13,733 nucleotides of DNA, taken from NCBI GenBank assembly GCA_044375105.1, contig JBILNK010000112.1:1-13733 (forward strand). The letters run 5' to 3'. Under the pieces are notes generated by a model. It was not told the origin of the DNA. It saw only the letters and a program-made list of their open reading frames with translations, and did no database searches. The stretch is from JBIKLM01 sp044375105. Lineage in GTDB: Bacteria > Planctomycetota > UBA1135 > GCA-002686595. Shown piece by piece: positions 1 to 7,945 of this stretch; the first letter of the stretch is position 1, and every line of letters begins with the position of its first letter. Made by a program: the position numbers and the translations under genes.

Positions 1-1284
1 CCCCGCGGGCAGGCTCTGGCGCCAGTCCGAGGGCGCCGGGCCCTCGGCGGCCGCAGCGACACCCAGGACCTGGGGGATCACGTCCCCGGCGCGCCGCACG
101 AAGACCCGATCGCCGATCTTGAGGCCCAGGCTGGCCACATGCTCGGCGTTGTGCAGCGTGGCATGCCGCACGGTGACCCCCAGGACCTCGACGGGATCGA
201 GGTGCGCGCGCGGAGTCAAGCGCCCGTTGGCGCCCACCTGGACCTCGATCGCCCGCAGGGTGCTGACCGCCTCCACGGCGGCGAACTTGTGCGCGTACTG
301 CCAACGCGACGCCCGCGCCGTGCTGCCCAGGCGCTCGCGCAAGGCCAGATCGTCCAGCTTGGCCACGATCCCGTCCATGTCGAAGGGGATTTCGAAGCGG
401 CGCGCTTCGAGCTGGCGGTGGTACTCGAGGCAGGCTTCGATGCCCTCGACCGTGCGGCTGAGCCCCTCGCTCGGGAAACCCCAATCGGTCAGGGCTTCGA
501 GGGTCTCGCTGTGGCGCGCGAATCCGGAGCCGGCCGGCCCGACGAGCGCGTAGGGCTGGAACTCGAGCGGATAGCGGGCCACCTCCGCCGGGTCGTTGCG
601 CCGCAGGGCGCCTGAGGTGGCATTGCGCGGATTGGCCAGCACCGGCTGGCCGCGCTGTTCGCGCTCGCGGTTGAAGCGCTCGAATCGGTCCCGGCGGATC
701 AAGACCTCGCCGCGCACCTCGAGCTGGCCGGGGACTGGACGCCGCTGCGCGGACAGGCGCAGCGGCAGGTTTCGCACGGTGCGCAAATTCTGGGTGATGT
801 CCTCCCCCACCGCGCCGTCGCCACGGGTCAAGCCGCGCACCAAGAGGCCATCCCGATAGTGCAACGCCGCGCTGACGCCGTCGAACTTCGGCTCACAGCT
901 CCAAGCGAGCGGCTGTCCTTCCCCCAGCTTGAGGAAGCGGCGGATCTTCTCGTCGAACTCGCGCACCTCCCCGGCGCTGAACAGGCTGTCGATCGACAGC
1001 ATCGGCTCGCTGTGGGCGACCTTGGCGAAACCGGCGCCTTCGGGCAGGGGCGCGCCGACGCGCCGGGTCGGGCTGTCGGGCCGGCGCAGCTCGGGGTGCT
1101 CGGCCTCCAGCCGCTCGAGCTCGCGGAACAGGGCGTCGTACTCGGCGTCGCTGCGCTCCGAACGGCCCTCCAGGTAGTAGGCCCGGGCCAAGGCCTCGAT
1201 TTCGGCGGCCAGACGCCGCCAGCGCTGCTCGGGCAGATCGCCCTCGAAGAGTTCGGACGGAGGAGGAGTGCGGCGCGGCGTCAT
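1..1284 (-). CDS. ligA: NAD-dependent DNA ligase LigA (3' end beyond window)
   Basis: This ligase seals nicks in duplex DNA during replication and repair, using NAD+ to adenylate its active-site lysine. The 428 visible codons start at the ATG complementary to 1282-1284 and remain open through position 1; the family is usually about 650-700 residues. The N-terminal Ia domain is recognisable by SDAEYDALFRELERLE (about residues 45-60) and PMLSID (94-99). The nucleotidyltransferase domain has the adenylation motif EPKFDG with Lys133, RGEV (191-194), ANPRNATSGAL (217-227) and DMDGIVAKL (302-310). The OB fold begins near 340 and contains GRLTPRAHLDPVEVLGV and RHATLHN. The zinc finger, helix-hairpin-helix and BRCT parts would lie left of the window. 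The motif usually read KIDG is KFDG here, and QVGRTG of many LigA proteins is QVGANG. No Shine-Dalgarno is visible before the start. Family assignment is very secure. Confidence 0.96.
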   Translation of the reverse strand, partial: MTPRRTPPPSELFEGDLPEQRWRRLAAEIEALARAYYLEGRSERSDAEYDALFRELERLEAEHPELRRPDSPTRRVGAPLPEGAGFAKVAHSEPMLSIDSLFSAGEVREFDEKIRRFLKLGEGQPLAWSCEPKFDGVSAALHYRDGLLVRGLTRGDGAVGEDITQNLRTVRNLPLRLSAQRRPVPGQLEVRGEVLIRRDRFERFNREREQRGQPVLANPRNATSGALRRNDPAEVARYPLEFQPYALVGPAGSGFARHSETLEALTDWGFPSEGLSRTVEGIEACLEYHRQLEARRFEIPFDMDGIVAKLDDLALRERLGSTARASRWQYAHKFAAVEAVSTLRAIEVQVGANGRLTPRAHLDPVEVLGVTVRHATLHNAEHVASLGLKIGDRVFVRRAGDVIPQVLGVAAAAEGPAPSDWRQSLPAG

Positions 1285-1509
1285 CGCAGCGGTGGGTGGG
1301 CGGGCCGGTGGGGCAGTGCGGCGGCGGGTGGCCGCCCGGGCCGATGCGGGCTCGAGCCAAGCGGAGCTAGCGAACATGCGGCCCAGGGCGGCGCTGCCTG
1401 GCGAGTTGCCGGCCGGACGGTGGCTCCAGGAGCTCCGGACCGTCTGACGATCCGGCCGGGGTGCGGCCAGCGCCGATCGACTCAGGCTGCCACCGGCGTC
1501 TTCAGGCTG

Positions 1510-2013
1510 TCAACGCGGAATCACCAAGGTCAGATTGCCCATGTCGACCGGGCCCGCACCGATCGGACCGGGGGCCAGCAGACGCAGGCCCTTGGCTTCG
1601 CGCAGGAAGTCCTCGCGCATGCGCACGCGGAAGTCGACCGCCCCGGCGACCTGCCCGAGAGCGGCGGGCATGCGCACCTCGAAACGGCCCTCGGAATCGG
1701 TGCGCAGCTCGCGCCGCGGCGGGTTGTTCGCATCGCTGCCCTCGGCGAAGCCGAACAGATCGGCGACCACGCCCGCGACGCCGCTGCCGTCGGCTTTCAC
1801 CAGCCGGCCGCGCACGACCAGCGTGTCGGTCGGCTGGGGCTGCGCTGCGGGATCGGGCTGGGGGGCCGCGGGGGCGGCCTGGGCGCCGGGGGTCCGTGCG
1901 CCGCTGCCCGGCGCCTCGGGGGCGCAGGAGGTCAGCAGGGCGCCGGTCCAGACGCACAGGATCAGCGCTGGCAGGCGGCGCGCGAGGAGGGCGGTCAGGG
2001 GCTGGGTGAGCAT
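1510..2013 (-). CDS. Lipoprotein with carboxypeptidase-regulatory-like domain
   Basis: This is a predicted secreted, lipid-anchored protein of 167 residues. A basic n-region and hydrophobic core lead to a lipobox L27-T28-S29-C30, so Cys30 would be the lipidated residue after signal peptidase II cleavage. Residues 31-63 are a low-complexity Ala/Pro/Gln linker typical of envelope tethers. From about residue 64 the pattern VVRGRLVKADGSGVAGVVADLF, split by variable residues and followed by RTDSEGRFEVRMP, matches the beta-sandwich CarboxypepD_reg/transthyretin-like fold found in many planctomycete exported proteins. No catalytic residues are expected and none are seen. The gene is divergent from the heme protein at 2124, with 110 bp between the two starts. 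Both products are exported, so a functional link is possible but unproven. A 6-bp inverted repeat (1416-1421 with 1439-1444) lies 66 bp after the stop but has no T-run. Confidence 0.85.
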   Translation of the reverse strand: MLTQPLTALLARRLPALILCVWTGALLTSCAPEAPGSGARTPGAQAAPAAPQPDPAAQPQPTDTLVVRGRLVKADGSGVAGVVADLFGFAEGSDANNPPRRELRTDSEGRFEVRMPAALGQVAGAVDFRVRMREDFLREAKGLRLLAPGPIGAGPVDMGNLTLVIPR

Positions 2014-2123
2014 GACGAGCTTCGGTCGGGGAAGGCAGACGATCGCCAGCAGGTTAGCAGCCGGCCCACAGGCCCGGGGCGCTCCGGTACCCTCGGCGAG
2101 GGAAGCCCCGTGCCCAGCCCCCG

Positions 2124-5100
2124 ATGAGCCCCCGCCCGATGTTCGGCCCGCTGCCCAACCGCCCGCTGACCGCGCTGCTGATCGCGATCAGCAGCGGCTC
2201 CCTGCGGGGTCAGGCCCAGGATGAGCTGCCCCCCGGCTGGAGTAGCCAGGTCTGGGCGGCCCCGGGTCGACTGCAGAATCCGGTGGCGATCGCCTTCGAT
2301 CCCTGGCAACGGCTCTACGTAGCGGAATCCGACCGGGCCGGCAACGCGGTCCAGGACACGCGCCAAATCGAACACCTCGACGCGGTGGTTGAGGACCTGC
2401 GGCTGGCCACGGTCCAGGATCGCGAGCGCCTGATCCAGCGCTGGATCGAGGCCGGGGCCTTCGACGCGGACTATTTCACGCGCACCGAAGACCGCGTGCG
2501 GCTGCTGTCCGACGCGGACGGCGATGGCTCGGCCGAACGGTCTACGGTGTTCGCCGGCGGCTTCAACGCGCCCGCCGACGGCATCGCGTCGGGCGTGCTC
2601 TGGCACCAGGGCGATGTATTCCTGACCAACATCCCGCACCTGTGGCGCCTGCGGGACGAAGACGGGGACGGACTGGCGGAGCAACGCGCCGCGGTCTCCT
2701 CGGGATACGGCGTGCGCTGGTGCTTCTTCGGGCACGATCTGCACGGCCTGTCCCTCGGGCCCGATGGCCGGCTGTACTTCACGATGGGCGACCGCGGACT
2801 GCACGTGGTCGACCCCGAGGGCCGGACCTGGCACCATCCGGACACGGGAGCCGTGCTGCGCTGCTGGCCGGACGGCAGCTCCCTCGAGGTCTACCACCTG
2901 GGGCTGCGCAACCCCCAGGAGCTGTGCTGGGACGACTTCGGCAACCTGTTCACCGGCGACAACAACTGCGACTCGGGCGATCGAGCGCGGCTGGTGCAGG
3001 TTCTCGACGGAGCCGATTCGGGCTGGTGCCAGGACGTGCAGTCCCTGCCTTCGCGGGGCCCTTGGAACCGGGAGCACCTGTGGCAGTTGCTGGGCGACTT
3101 CCCCGGCCTCGAGCGGCCCAGCTGGTGCCTGCCGCCGATCGCCCACGTGGGCGCCGGACCCTCGGGGTTCGAGGCCTATCCCGGGCTCGGCGGCGGCCCC
3201 GAGCTCGAAGGGCGCCTGCTGCTGGTGGACTTCCGCGGCTCGGAGTCCTTGGTCCATGCGCTGCGCCTCGAGGCCAGGGGGGCGGGCTTCGAGCTGGCCG
3301 AAGACCGCACCTTCTTCCGCGGCGCGACCGTCACCGACCTGGCCTTCGGCTACGACGGCCGGCTGTTCCTTTCGGACTGGGGCGGCGGCTGGACTCCGAA
3401 CCCGCGCGGCTCGATTTTCGCGCTGGTGCCGCCGGAGAGTTCCCTGGGAGCGGCCGAGCGTGCGGCCCTCGCGGAGGTCCAGGCCCTGTGTCAGGGGCAC
3501 ATTCAGGAGCAGTCCGTCGAGCGCTTGCTCGCCCTGCTCGGTCATGCGGACCGGCGCGCCCGCTTCGCAGCCCAACACGAGCTGGTGCGCCGCACCGGAG
3601 CGGAGCTGGAGGCCCTGCCGGGGCTGATCGCCGACGAACGGCGCCCGCTGCTGGCCCGCCTGCACGCCTTGTGGGCCGTCGGCAACCTGGCGCGTCAGGA
3701 CGGGACTTGGCTCGAGCCGCTGGTCCGCACACTGAACGCTCCCGAAGCGCTGCTGCGGGCGCGGGCCGCCCAAGCCCTCGCAAACCTCTTCGACGCCCCC
3801 ACGCGGGAGCAGGCCGCGGAATCCGCCGCGCCCGCGCTGATCGCAGCCCTCGGCGACAGCGACGCCCGCGTCAACGCCGAAGCGGCCCTGGCGCTGGGCC
3901 GGCTCGGCGTCCCGTCGGCACGGGGGGCCCTGCTCGATCTCGCCGCGCGTCTCGACGCGGTGTTGAAGCGCGACGCCGCCGCGCAGGGCGACGATCTCGC
4001 GGGGGCCCCTCCGAGCGGGACACCGGCGCCCGGCGAGGGGCGCCCCGGCAGCTCGCAAGCCGAGGGTTCCGGCGCGCCGGCGCCCGCTTCCGGCCTCGAG
4101 AGCCGCCACCTCGAAGGGTCCCAGGCCGTGGTGCGCCAGGCGCTCGCCGCGGCGCTCGAGGATCTGTCGCCGGTGGCGGGCGATCTGGATCTGGCCGCGG
4201 CGAGCGGTCCGGGCGCCCGCTTGGCGTTGTGCCTCGCGCTGGGACGGATCGGATCGCCGCTGCTGGCGGCCTTCCTCGAAGATCCAGAGCCGCGGATCGC
4301 GGTCGAGGCGGTGCGCCTGGTCTACGACCGGGCCTTCCGCCATCCCGAGCTCAAGGCCCTCTGGCCGCGCCTGGCGGAGCTGCTCGGGCGGCCCCTGCCC
4401 GCCGGCTGGCCCGCGGAACCGGTCTGGCGCCGTGCGATCGAGGCCGCGCAGCATCTGGGCGGGCGCCGCGGCGCCGAACTGCTGCTCGAGTTCGCTGCCC
4501 GGCCAGAGCTGGCGCCCGCCTGGCGCCGGCTGGCCCTCGAGCGCCTTGGGGAGTTCGCGCGGCCCGCCGCCCGCGAAGGCGTCTGGGGCCACCTGGTCGA
4601 GCCTCCCGAGCGCAGCGCCGCCGAGCTGACCGGCCTTTTGGACCTCTGCAGCGCGCGTTTGCTGGACGCCTGCGGCGGGGACAAGGAAGCCGAGGCCCTG
4701 GCGAGCACGCTGCTCGTGCGCTACGGCCCTCCCCGCGGCCCCGCAGAGCTACTCGCGGGCGTCGGTCGCCTGGCCGAGAGCCCCGCCGCGCGGCTGGTGA
4801 TGTTCGAGCAGCTGTGGTCCGCCTCGCGAGAGTTGCGCGTGCCGGCCGCGCTGCGCGTCTTGAGCCGCCTGCCGATGGACGGTGATCGGGCCCTGCGGCG
4901 GCGTGCGCTGAGCGGCCTGGCCGAAGCAGCCCCCGAACAGGCCGAACAGCAAGCGCTGAACCAGCTCTTCGCGGCCCGCGCCAGCGACCGACAGGACGCC
5001 GTGCTGTTGCTGGCGGGCCTCGGACGCCCCGGGGCGGACGCCGCGCTGCGCGCGCGGCTGACCGAGGCGCAACAAGGCCGTGGCGACCCCGAGCTCGCCC

Positions 5101-5765
5101 TGGAGCTGTTCCTCGCGGAGGAGGCCCTGCTGGCTCGCAGCGCGCCGCCGATGGCGGGCGCGGGCCCGGGCTCCTCCGGCGACGGGGGGGCCCCCGGCGT
5201 CGAGGCGCAGGCAGCGGACCTTGCCGCGCCGCAAGCCGGCGAAACGGCGGCCCATGGAGCGGCTGCCGCAGCCGCGTTGCCGCGCTCGGCTCCCCGCCCG
5301 GTGCCCCTCGAGACCTTGCTGGAGGGCGGTGTCGCCGCCCGGGGCCGCGAGCTGTTCCTGCACCATGGCGGCGCGGAGTGCCTGCGCTGCCATCGCCTCG
5401 CGGGGCTGGGCGGCGTGGTGGGACCGCCCCTGGACGGCATCGCTGGGCGCCTGTCGCGCCGCGAGTTGGCCGAGGCCTTGGTGCGCCCGGACGCCCGGAT
5501 CGCTCCCGGTTTCGCCGCGCCCTCGGCCATGCCCGCCATGGACGGATTGGTCCGCCCCGACGAGCTGCGCGACCTGGTGGCCTTCCTGGCGGAGCTGAAG
5601 CCCTCGCCCTCGGCCTCGGCCTCGCCCGAGTCGCTGGGCCCGCGGAACGAGCGACACCTGCCCTGGGAGGTGTTGGCCGCCACGGGCGCCGCCGCGCTGA
5701 TCTCGATCGGAGCGGTGGCCGCCTTCTCGCGCCCGGCCCGGCGCGGGGAGCGGACGGCGCCCTGA
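2124..5765 (+). CDS. PVC-type membrane-anchored dehydrogenase-like protein with HEAT repeats and c-type heme domain
   Basis: This is a large exported protein (1213 residues) of the family annotated as putative membrane-bound dehydrogenase / PVC-type CxxCH heme protein. A signal peptide (hydrophobic core 15-27, possible cleavage after Ala31) precedes LPPGW at 35-39, the usual start of the beta-propeller. The propeller runs to about 440 and carries two Asp-rich loops, DADGDG (130-135) and DEDGDG (178-183), plus GPDGRLYF. HEAT-like helical repeats follow (about 460-1005), broken by a Pro/Gly/Ser-rich linker at 626-662. A second Ala/Pro/Gly linker (about 1007-1062) leads to a cytochrome c domain with C1086-L-R-C1089-H1090 and candidate axial Met1136 or Met1139. 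A hydrophobic segment at about 1183-1201, followed by basic residues, suggests C-terminal membrane anchoring. The substrate is unknown; a sugar or other organic donor passing electrons to heme is the family expectation. ATG 2139 is an alternative start. Confidence 0.93.
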   Translation: MSPRPMFGPLPNRPLTALLIAISSGSLRGQAQDELPPGWSSQVWAAPGRLQNPVAIAFDPWQRLYVAESDRAGNAVQDTRQIEHLDAVVEDLRLATVQDRERLIQRWIEAGAFDADYFTRTEDRVRLLSDADGDGSAERSTVFAGGFNAPADGIASGVLWHQGDVFLTNIPHLWRLRDEDGDGLAEQRAAVSSGYGVRWCFFGHDLHGLSLGPDGRLYFTMGDRGLHVVDPEGRTWHHPDTGAVLRCWPDGSSLEVYHLGLRNPQELCWDDFGNLFTGDNNCDSGDRARLVQVLDGADSGWCQDVQSLPSRGPWNREHLWQLLGDFPGLERPSWCLPPIAHVGAGPSGFEAYPGLGGGPELEGRLLLVDFRGSESLVHALRLEARGAGFELAEDRTFFRGATVTDLAFGYDGRLFLSDWGGGWTPNPRGSIFALVPPESSLGAAERAALAEVQALCQGHIQEQSVERLLALLGHADRRARFAAQHELVRRTGAELEALPGLIADERRPLLARLHALWAVGNLARQDGTWLEPLVRTLNAPEALLRARAAQALANLFDAPTREQAAESAAPALIAALGDSDARVNAEAALALGRLGVPSARGALLDLAARLDAVLKRDAAAQGDDLAGAPPSGTPAPGEGRPGSSQAEGSGAPAPASGLESRHLEGSQAVVRQALAAALEDLSPVAGDLDLAAASGPGARLALCLALGRIGSPLLAAFLEDPEPRIAVEAVRLVYDRAFRHPELKALWPRLAELLGRPLPAGWPAEPVWRRAIEAAQHLGGRRGAELLLEFAARPELAPAWRRLALERLGEFARPAAREGVWGHLVEPPERSAAELTGLLDLCSARLLDACGGDKEAEALASTLLVRYGPPRGPAELLAGVGRLAESPAARLVMFEQLWSASRELRVPAALRVLSRLPMDGDRALRRRALSGLAEAAPEQAEQQALNQLFAARASDRQDAVLLLAGLGRPGADAALRARLTEAQQGRGDPELALELFLAEEALLARSAPPMAGAGPGSSGDGGAPGVEAQAADLAAPQAGETAAHGAAAAAALPRSAPRPVPLETLLEGGVAARGRELFLHHGGAECLRCHRLAGLGGVVGPPLDGIAGRLSRRELAEALVRPDARIAPGFAAPSAMPAMDGLVRPDELRDLVAFLAELKPSPSASASPESLGPRNERHLPWEVLAATGAAALISIGAVAAFSRPARRGERTAP

Positions 5766-5920
5766 GCGGCGATCCGCACGCGGCCGGGCTCGACCGTGAG
5801 CCTCATCTGCGCTCGACGCCGAGACCCAGGCGAAGGGGCCCGCTTGGGCGGCCACGGCAAGGCGCGGCTTCGGATCTACCAGACCCCGCAGGGGTTCTCC
5901 CAGACCCCGCAAATGGGCAT

Positions 5921-5944
5921 GGGCCAAGGCCGGGCCTTCGGCCC
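5921..5944 (-). terminator. Hairpin after cytidine deaminase, weak terminator candidate
   Basis: In the 185-bp gap between the convergent heme-protein and cdd genes, GGGCC plus AAGGC (5921-5930) pairs with GCCTT and GGCCC (5934-5938, 5940-5944). One base is bulged and the loop is three bases. It begins seven bases beyond the cdd stop on the minus strand. No T-run follows on either strand, so if it ends transcription it would not be a classical intrinsic terminator. The same gap holds a 12-bp direct repeat (5879-5890 and 5900-5911). Confidence 0.35.
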
Positions 5945-5950
5945 CGAGCC

Positions 5951-6436
5951 TCAAGCGCGGGGCAGATCGGTCGCGCCCATGGCGCCGGGCAGCAGCCGAT
6001 CGAGCCGCGCGCAGGCAAGCTGCCCCTGCGAGCCCCGGCTGATCACCCACAGATCCGTGGAGAACTCGCTCAAGACCTGTCGGCAAGCCCCGCAGGGCGG
6101 AATCGGCGCGGGCGACTGGCCCTGCAGGAAGCACAGCTGGAAGCGGCGCTGGCCCTCGCCCACGGCGCGAAAGACCGCGCTGCGCTCGGCGCAGTTGGTC
6201 AGGCCATAGCTGGCGTTCTCCACGTTGACTCCGTGGAACAGCCGGCCATCGTCCCCGAGCAGCAGGGCCGCCAGGGACAGACCGGAGTAAGGGCTGTGGG
6301 CGCGCCGGCGGAGTTCTGCGCTGAGCTCGAGCAACTCGCTCCAGAAGGGCGAGCCCGCGGCCTCGAAGCTCCCGTGGGCCTCCAGTTCGGCGCGCCAGCG
6401 CCGCCACTCCTGCAGTCTCGTAGCGGGCGTGAGCAT
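5951..6436 (-). CDS. cdd: Cytidine deaminase
   Basis: This cytosolic zinc enzyme of pyrimidine salvage deaminates cytidine and deoxycytidine to the uridine forms. The 161-residue product contains the whole active-site signature: NVENASYG (71-78), then NCAERSA with zinc ligand Cys82 in the C-A-E arrangement and catalytic Glu84 (81-87), and PPCGACRQVLSEF with zinc ligands Cys115 and Cys118 (113-125). PYSGLSLAALLL (49-60) corresponds to the usual PYS-x-F-x-VGAALL strand. The length suits the homotetrameric single-domain type, with roughly 25-30 extra N-terminal residues. I chose the ATG at 6434-6436; the frame stays open further upstream, but that part is Arg/Pro/Gly-rich and resembles nothing in the family. 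No Shine-Dalgarno is visible. It is convergent with the heme protein and stands alone, with about 400 bp of non-coding DNA upstream. Confidence 0.95.
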   Translation of the reverse strand: MLTPATRLQEWRRWRAELEAHGSFEAAGSPFWSELLELSAELRRRAHSPYSGLSLAALLLGDDGRLFHGVNVENASYGLTNCAERSAVFRAVGEGQRRFQLCFLQGQSPAPIPPCGACRQVLSEFSTDLWVISRGSQGQLACARLDRLLPGAMGATDLPRA

Positions 6437-6841
6437 GCCGCCAGCATGCCGAGGACCAAGCCCTGCGGACAGGCTGGAGCGCGTGCCTCGGCTCGCCCCA
6501 GGCGTAAGCGGGTCGGATTCGAGCGGCCCTCCCTGCCACAGCCCAGGGGCTGGGGAATGCGCGCCCGCGATCGGGGTGCGATCCCGGGCCGGACCGGCCC
6601 CGGCTGACCCGGGCCTGACCCGGCAGGGACCGGGCGTCCCCATCGCCCCCAGCCGCGGGCCGGACATCCGCAGGGACGATCGGCGCCGCGGCGGGCTCTG
6701 CCCCGAGGGACCGCGGCGAGGTAGCCCCTGCCCCGAGCGAGCAAGGGGCGACGACGGCTGCCCGCCGGTTGTGGCCAACCTCCCCCAGAGCCTGGGGAGC
6801 CGCTGAGGAACCGCCCCGGGGTCCGCACGCGACCGACGGCA
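6437..6841. other. Non-coding gap between cdd and the DUF669-like gene, with palindrome and short repeats
   Basis: I see no supportable gene in these 405 bp. Frames that stay open are Arg/Pro/Gly-rich and show no family pattern. The centre is extremely GC-rich: GGGCCGG-A-CCGGCCC is a perfect inverted repeat at 6586-6600, and the 9-mer CTGACCCGG occurs at 6604-6612 and 6615-6623. Near the DUF669-like stop, CCCCAG and CTGGGG (about 6783-6797) could form a small hairpin. The cdd promoter should lie at the left side, but no clear -35/-10 pair is recognisable. Confidence 0.6.
6586..6623. repeat. Perfect 15-bp inverted repeat followed by 9-bp direct repeat
   Basis: The sequence at 6586-6600 reads GGGCCGG, a central A, then CCGGCCC, so it is self-complementary around one base. 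It is followed directly by two copies of CTGACCCGG, 11 bp apart (6604-6612, 6615-6623). The location, 150-190 bp upstream of the cdd start, would allow either a protein-binding site or an RNA hairpin. GC-rich DNA produces such patterns by chance fairly readily. Confidence 0.5.
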
Positions 6842-7267
6842 TCAGGCGCCCTTCTTGACGACCTCGAACCCGTCCGGGCCATCGGCGTATCCGAGGTAAG
6901 GCACCTTGGGCCGCACCGCGCGCACGCCGCTGGCGGGATCCTGGCGCTCCTCCGCCTGCACTTCGACCCAGGCGTCGAGCCCGACCAGGTCGCCCGGCTC
7001 CAGCTCGAGCCGGCCGCTCGTGTCGAAGCCGAAAGCGCGCAGGACGAACTTGGCGCGGCGCAGGCCCCGGTCGCTCCACGAGATGCCGTCCCAGGCGGCG
7101 GTGCGGCCCGCGAACTCTCCTTCGCGCACCTCCAAGCGGAAGGTCCAGCGCACATCCCCATCGCGGGTCACCCCTTCGCGGACCTCCGCGATGCGGCAGG
7201 GGTAGCGGCCCTCGGGCACGGAGAGGTAGTCTTCGAGGTCTTGGATCTGGCTGAAGTCGACGTCCAT
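6842..7267 (-). CDS. DUF669-like protein of unknown function
   Basis: A 141-residue acidic, soluble protein without signal peptide or membrane segment. The arrangement VPEGRYPCRIAEVREG (17-32), a WTFRLEVREGEFAGR strand region (41-55), RAKFVLRAFGF (71-81) and GDLVGLDAWVEVQ (92-104) resembles the DUF669 family. There, PxGxYxxxI, a beta-strand pair ending in a Gly-Arg turn and a late xGxxxxVxV strand recur. Members are often phage or plasmid genes near recombination functions, but chromosomal copies also occur, and no phage gene is near this one. I took the ATG at 7265-7267 because the similarity starts about 15 residues later; the frame is open upstream but looks non-coding. No Shine-Dalgarno is visible. 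The gene is real with good confidence. The family name is tentative and the function unknown. Confidence 0.72.
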   Translation of the reverse strand: MDVDFSQIQDLEDYLSVPEGRYPCRIAEVREGVTRDGDVRWTFRLEVREGEFAGRTAAWDGISWSDRGLRRAKFVLRAFGFDTSGRLELEPGDLVGLDAWVEVQAEERQDPASGVRAVRPKVPYLGYADGPDGFEVVKKGA

Positions 7268-7707
7268 CGGGTGCAAGGACCGCGTGGCGGCCCGCTGTGT
7301 TGAAAGGGGTCTCCGGGCGAGACGTTCGTCCGGCACAACAAAGACCAGCCCCTGCGCCAGCGGTTTCAGAGAAAACAGGGACCGAGAGTCGGCGTCGGGT
7401 CCCGAGGCGGAGCCGCCCACACAGGGGGAAGCGCAGGCCCCGGATCGGCGCACTGCCAGCCAAAGCGCCCGGCGAGCGGGGCTCTGCCACACGGGGCCTT
7501 TGCGCGCACCGACCGGGCAAGGGGAACCTTCGTCTCAGGAAATGCCCGATCGCTCCCGAGGCCCCCAGATCCGAAACGCCGAGCGGGATTTACCGCACGC
7601 TCCGACGCAGCTTCCCCGACAGCTTTGAACGGCCGAGCGCGCCGTGGGCAGATCTCTCGTTCGGCGCCGGACTCCGCCGGTCTCACGCTGTGGATAGGGA
7701 TGGAATT

Positions 7708-7723
7708 CTCGAATGGAATCGAG
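7708..7723. promoter_or_regulatory. Inverted repeat in AT-richer island, possible operator
   Basis: CTCGA (7708-7712) and TCGAG (7719-7723) are separated by ATGGAA. Flanking GAATT and TTC partly extend the symmetry. It sits in the most AT-rich part of the gap, about 440 bp upstream of the DUF669-like start, which is far for an operator of that gene. Function is unknown. Confidence 0.25.
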
Positions 7724-7811
7724 TTCTTGCGTGCAACCGGATGGAAGCCCGGCGGTCTTTGTAGGTCAGCCGCAGGATCCCCGCTCGAGAGGCCGACCGC
7801 TCGCTTGAAGC

Positions 7812-7945
7812 GCCGGCGATCCGCTGGCGCTCTCCCTCAGCCGGCGATCCGCCGCGCGAGACCGGCCGACCCGCGCGGGGCGATCCCGCTCGTCGGCGCC
7901 CCTTTCGCTGCGCGCCGGTCCCTGCGCGCCGGTCCCTGCGCAGGG
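7812..7945. repeat. Cluster of short direct and tandem repeats next to the dipeptidase stop
   Basis: GCCGGCGATCCGC (13 bp) is present exactly at 7812-7824 and 7840-7852. CTGCGCGCCGGTCC (14 bp) is tandemly duplicated at 7908-7921 and 7922-7935, and a third partial copy (CTGCGC) follows at 7936. The end of this tract forms a perfect 12-bp palindrome, CCCTGCGCAGGG (7934-7945), directly abutting the dipeptidase stop codon (7946-7948). The tandem copy suggests slippage; the palindrome would form a short hairpin in the dipeptidase mRNA end, without a T-run. Confidence 0.7.

Larger units (their letters stand above)
7268..7945. other. Long non-coding gap between the DUF669-like and dipeptidase genes
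   Basis: No convincing gene is visible in these 678 bp. Open frames in both directions lack family patterns and have Arg/Pro-rich, shadow-like composition. The middle (about 7690-7760) is noticeably more AT-rich than its surroundings and holds an inverted repeat, CTCGA-6 bp-TCGAG (7708-7723). The right third is packed with short direct repeats. The promoter of the DUF669-like gene should lie in the left part, but I could not identify -35/-10 boxes with confidence. Confidence 0.6.

Noticed and set aside
4749..7520. Very long open frame on the minus strand (about 920 codons), and a similar one at 1995-4592
   Set aside because: Both lie mostly antisense to the heme protein; the first also runs over cdd, the DUF669-like gene and gaps between them. 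The products are Arg/Ala/Gly/Pro-rich without domain patterns. In very GC-rich DNA stop codons are rare, so such shadow frames are expected.
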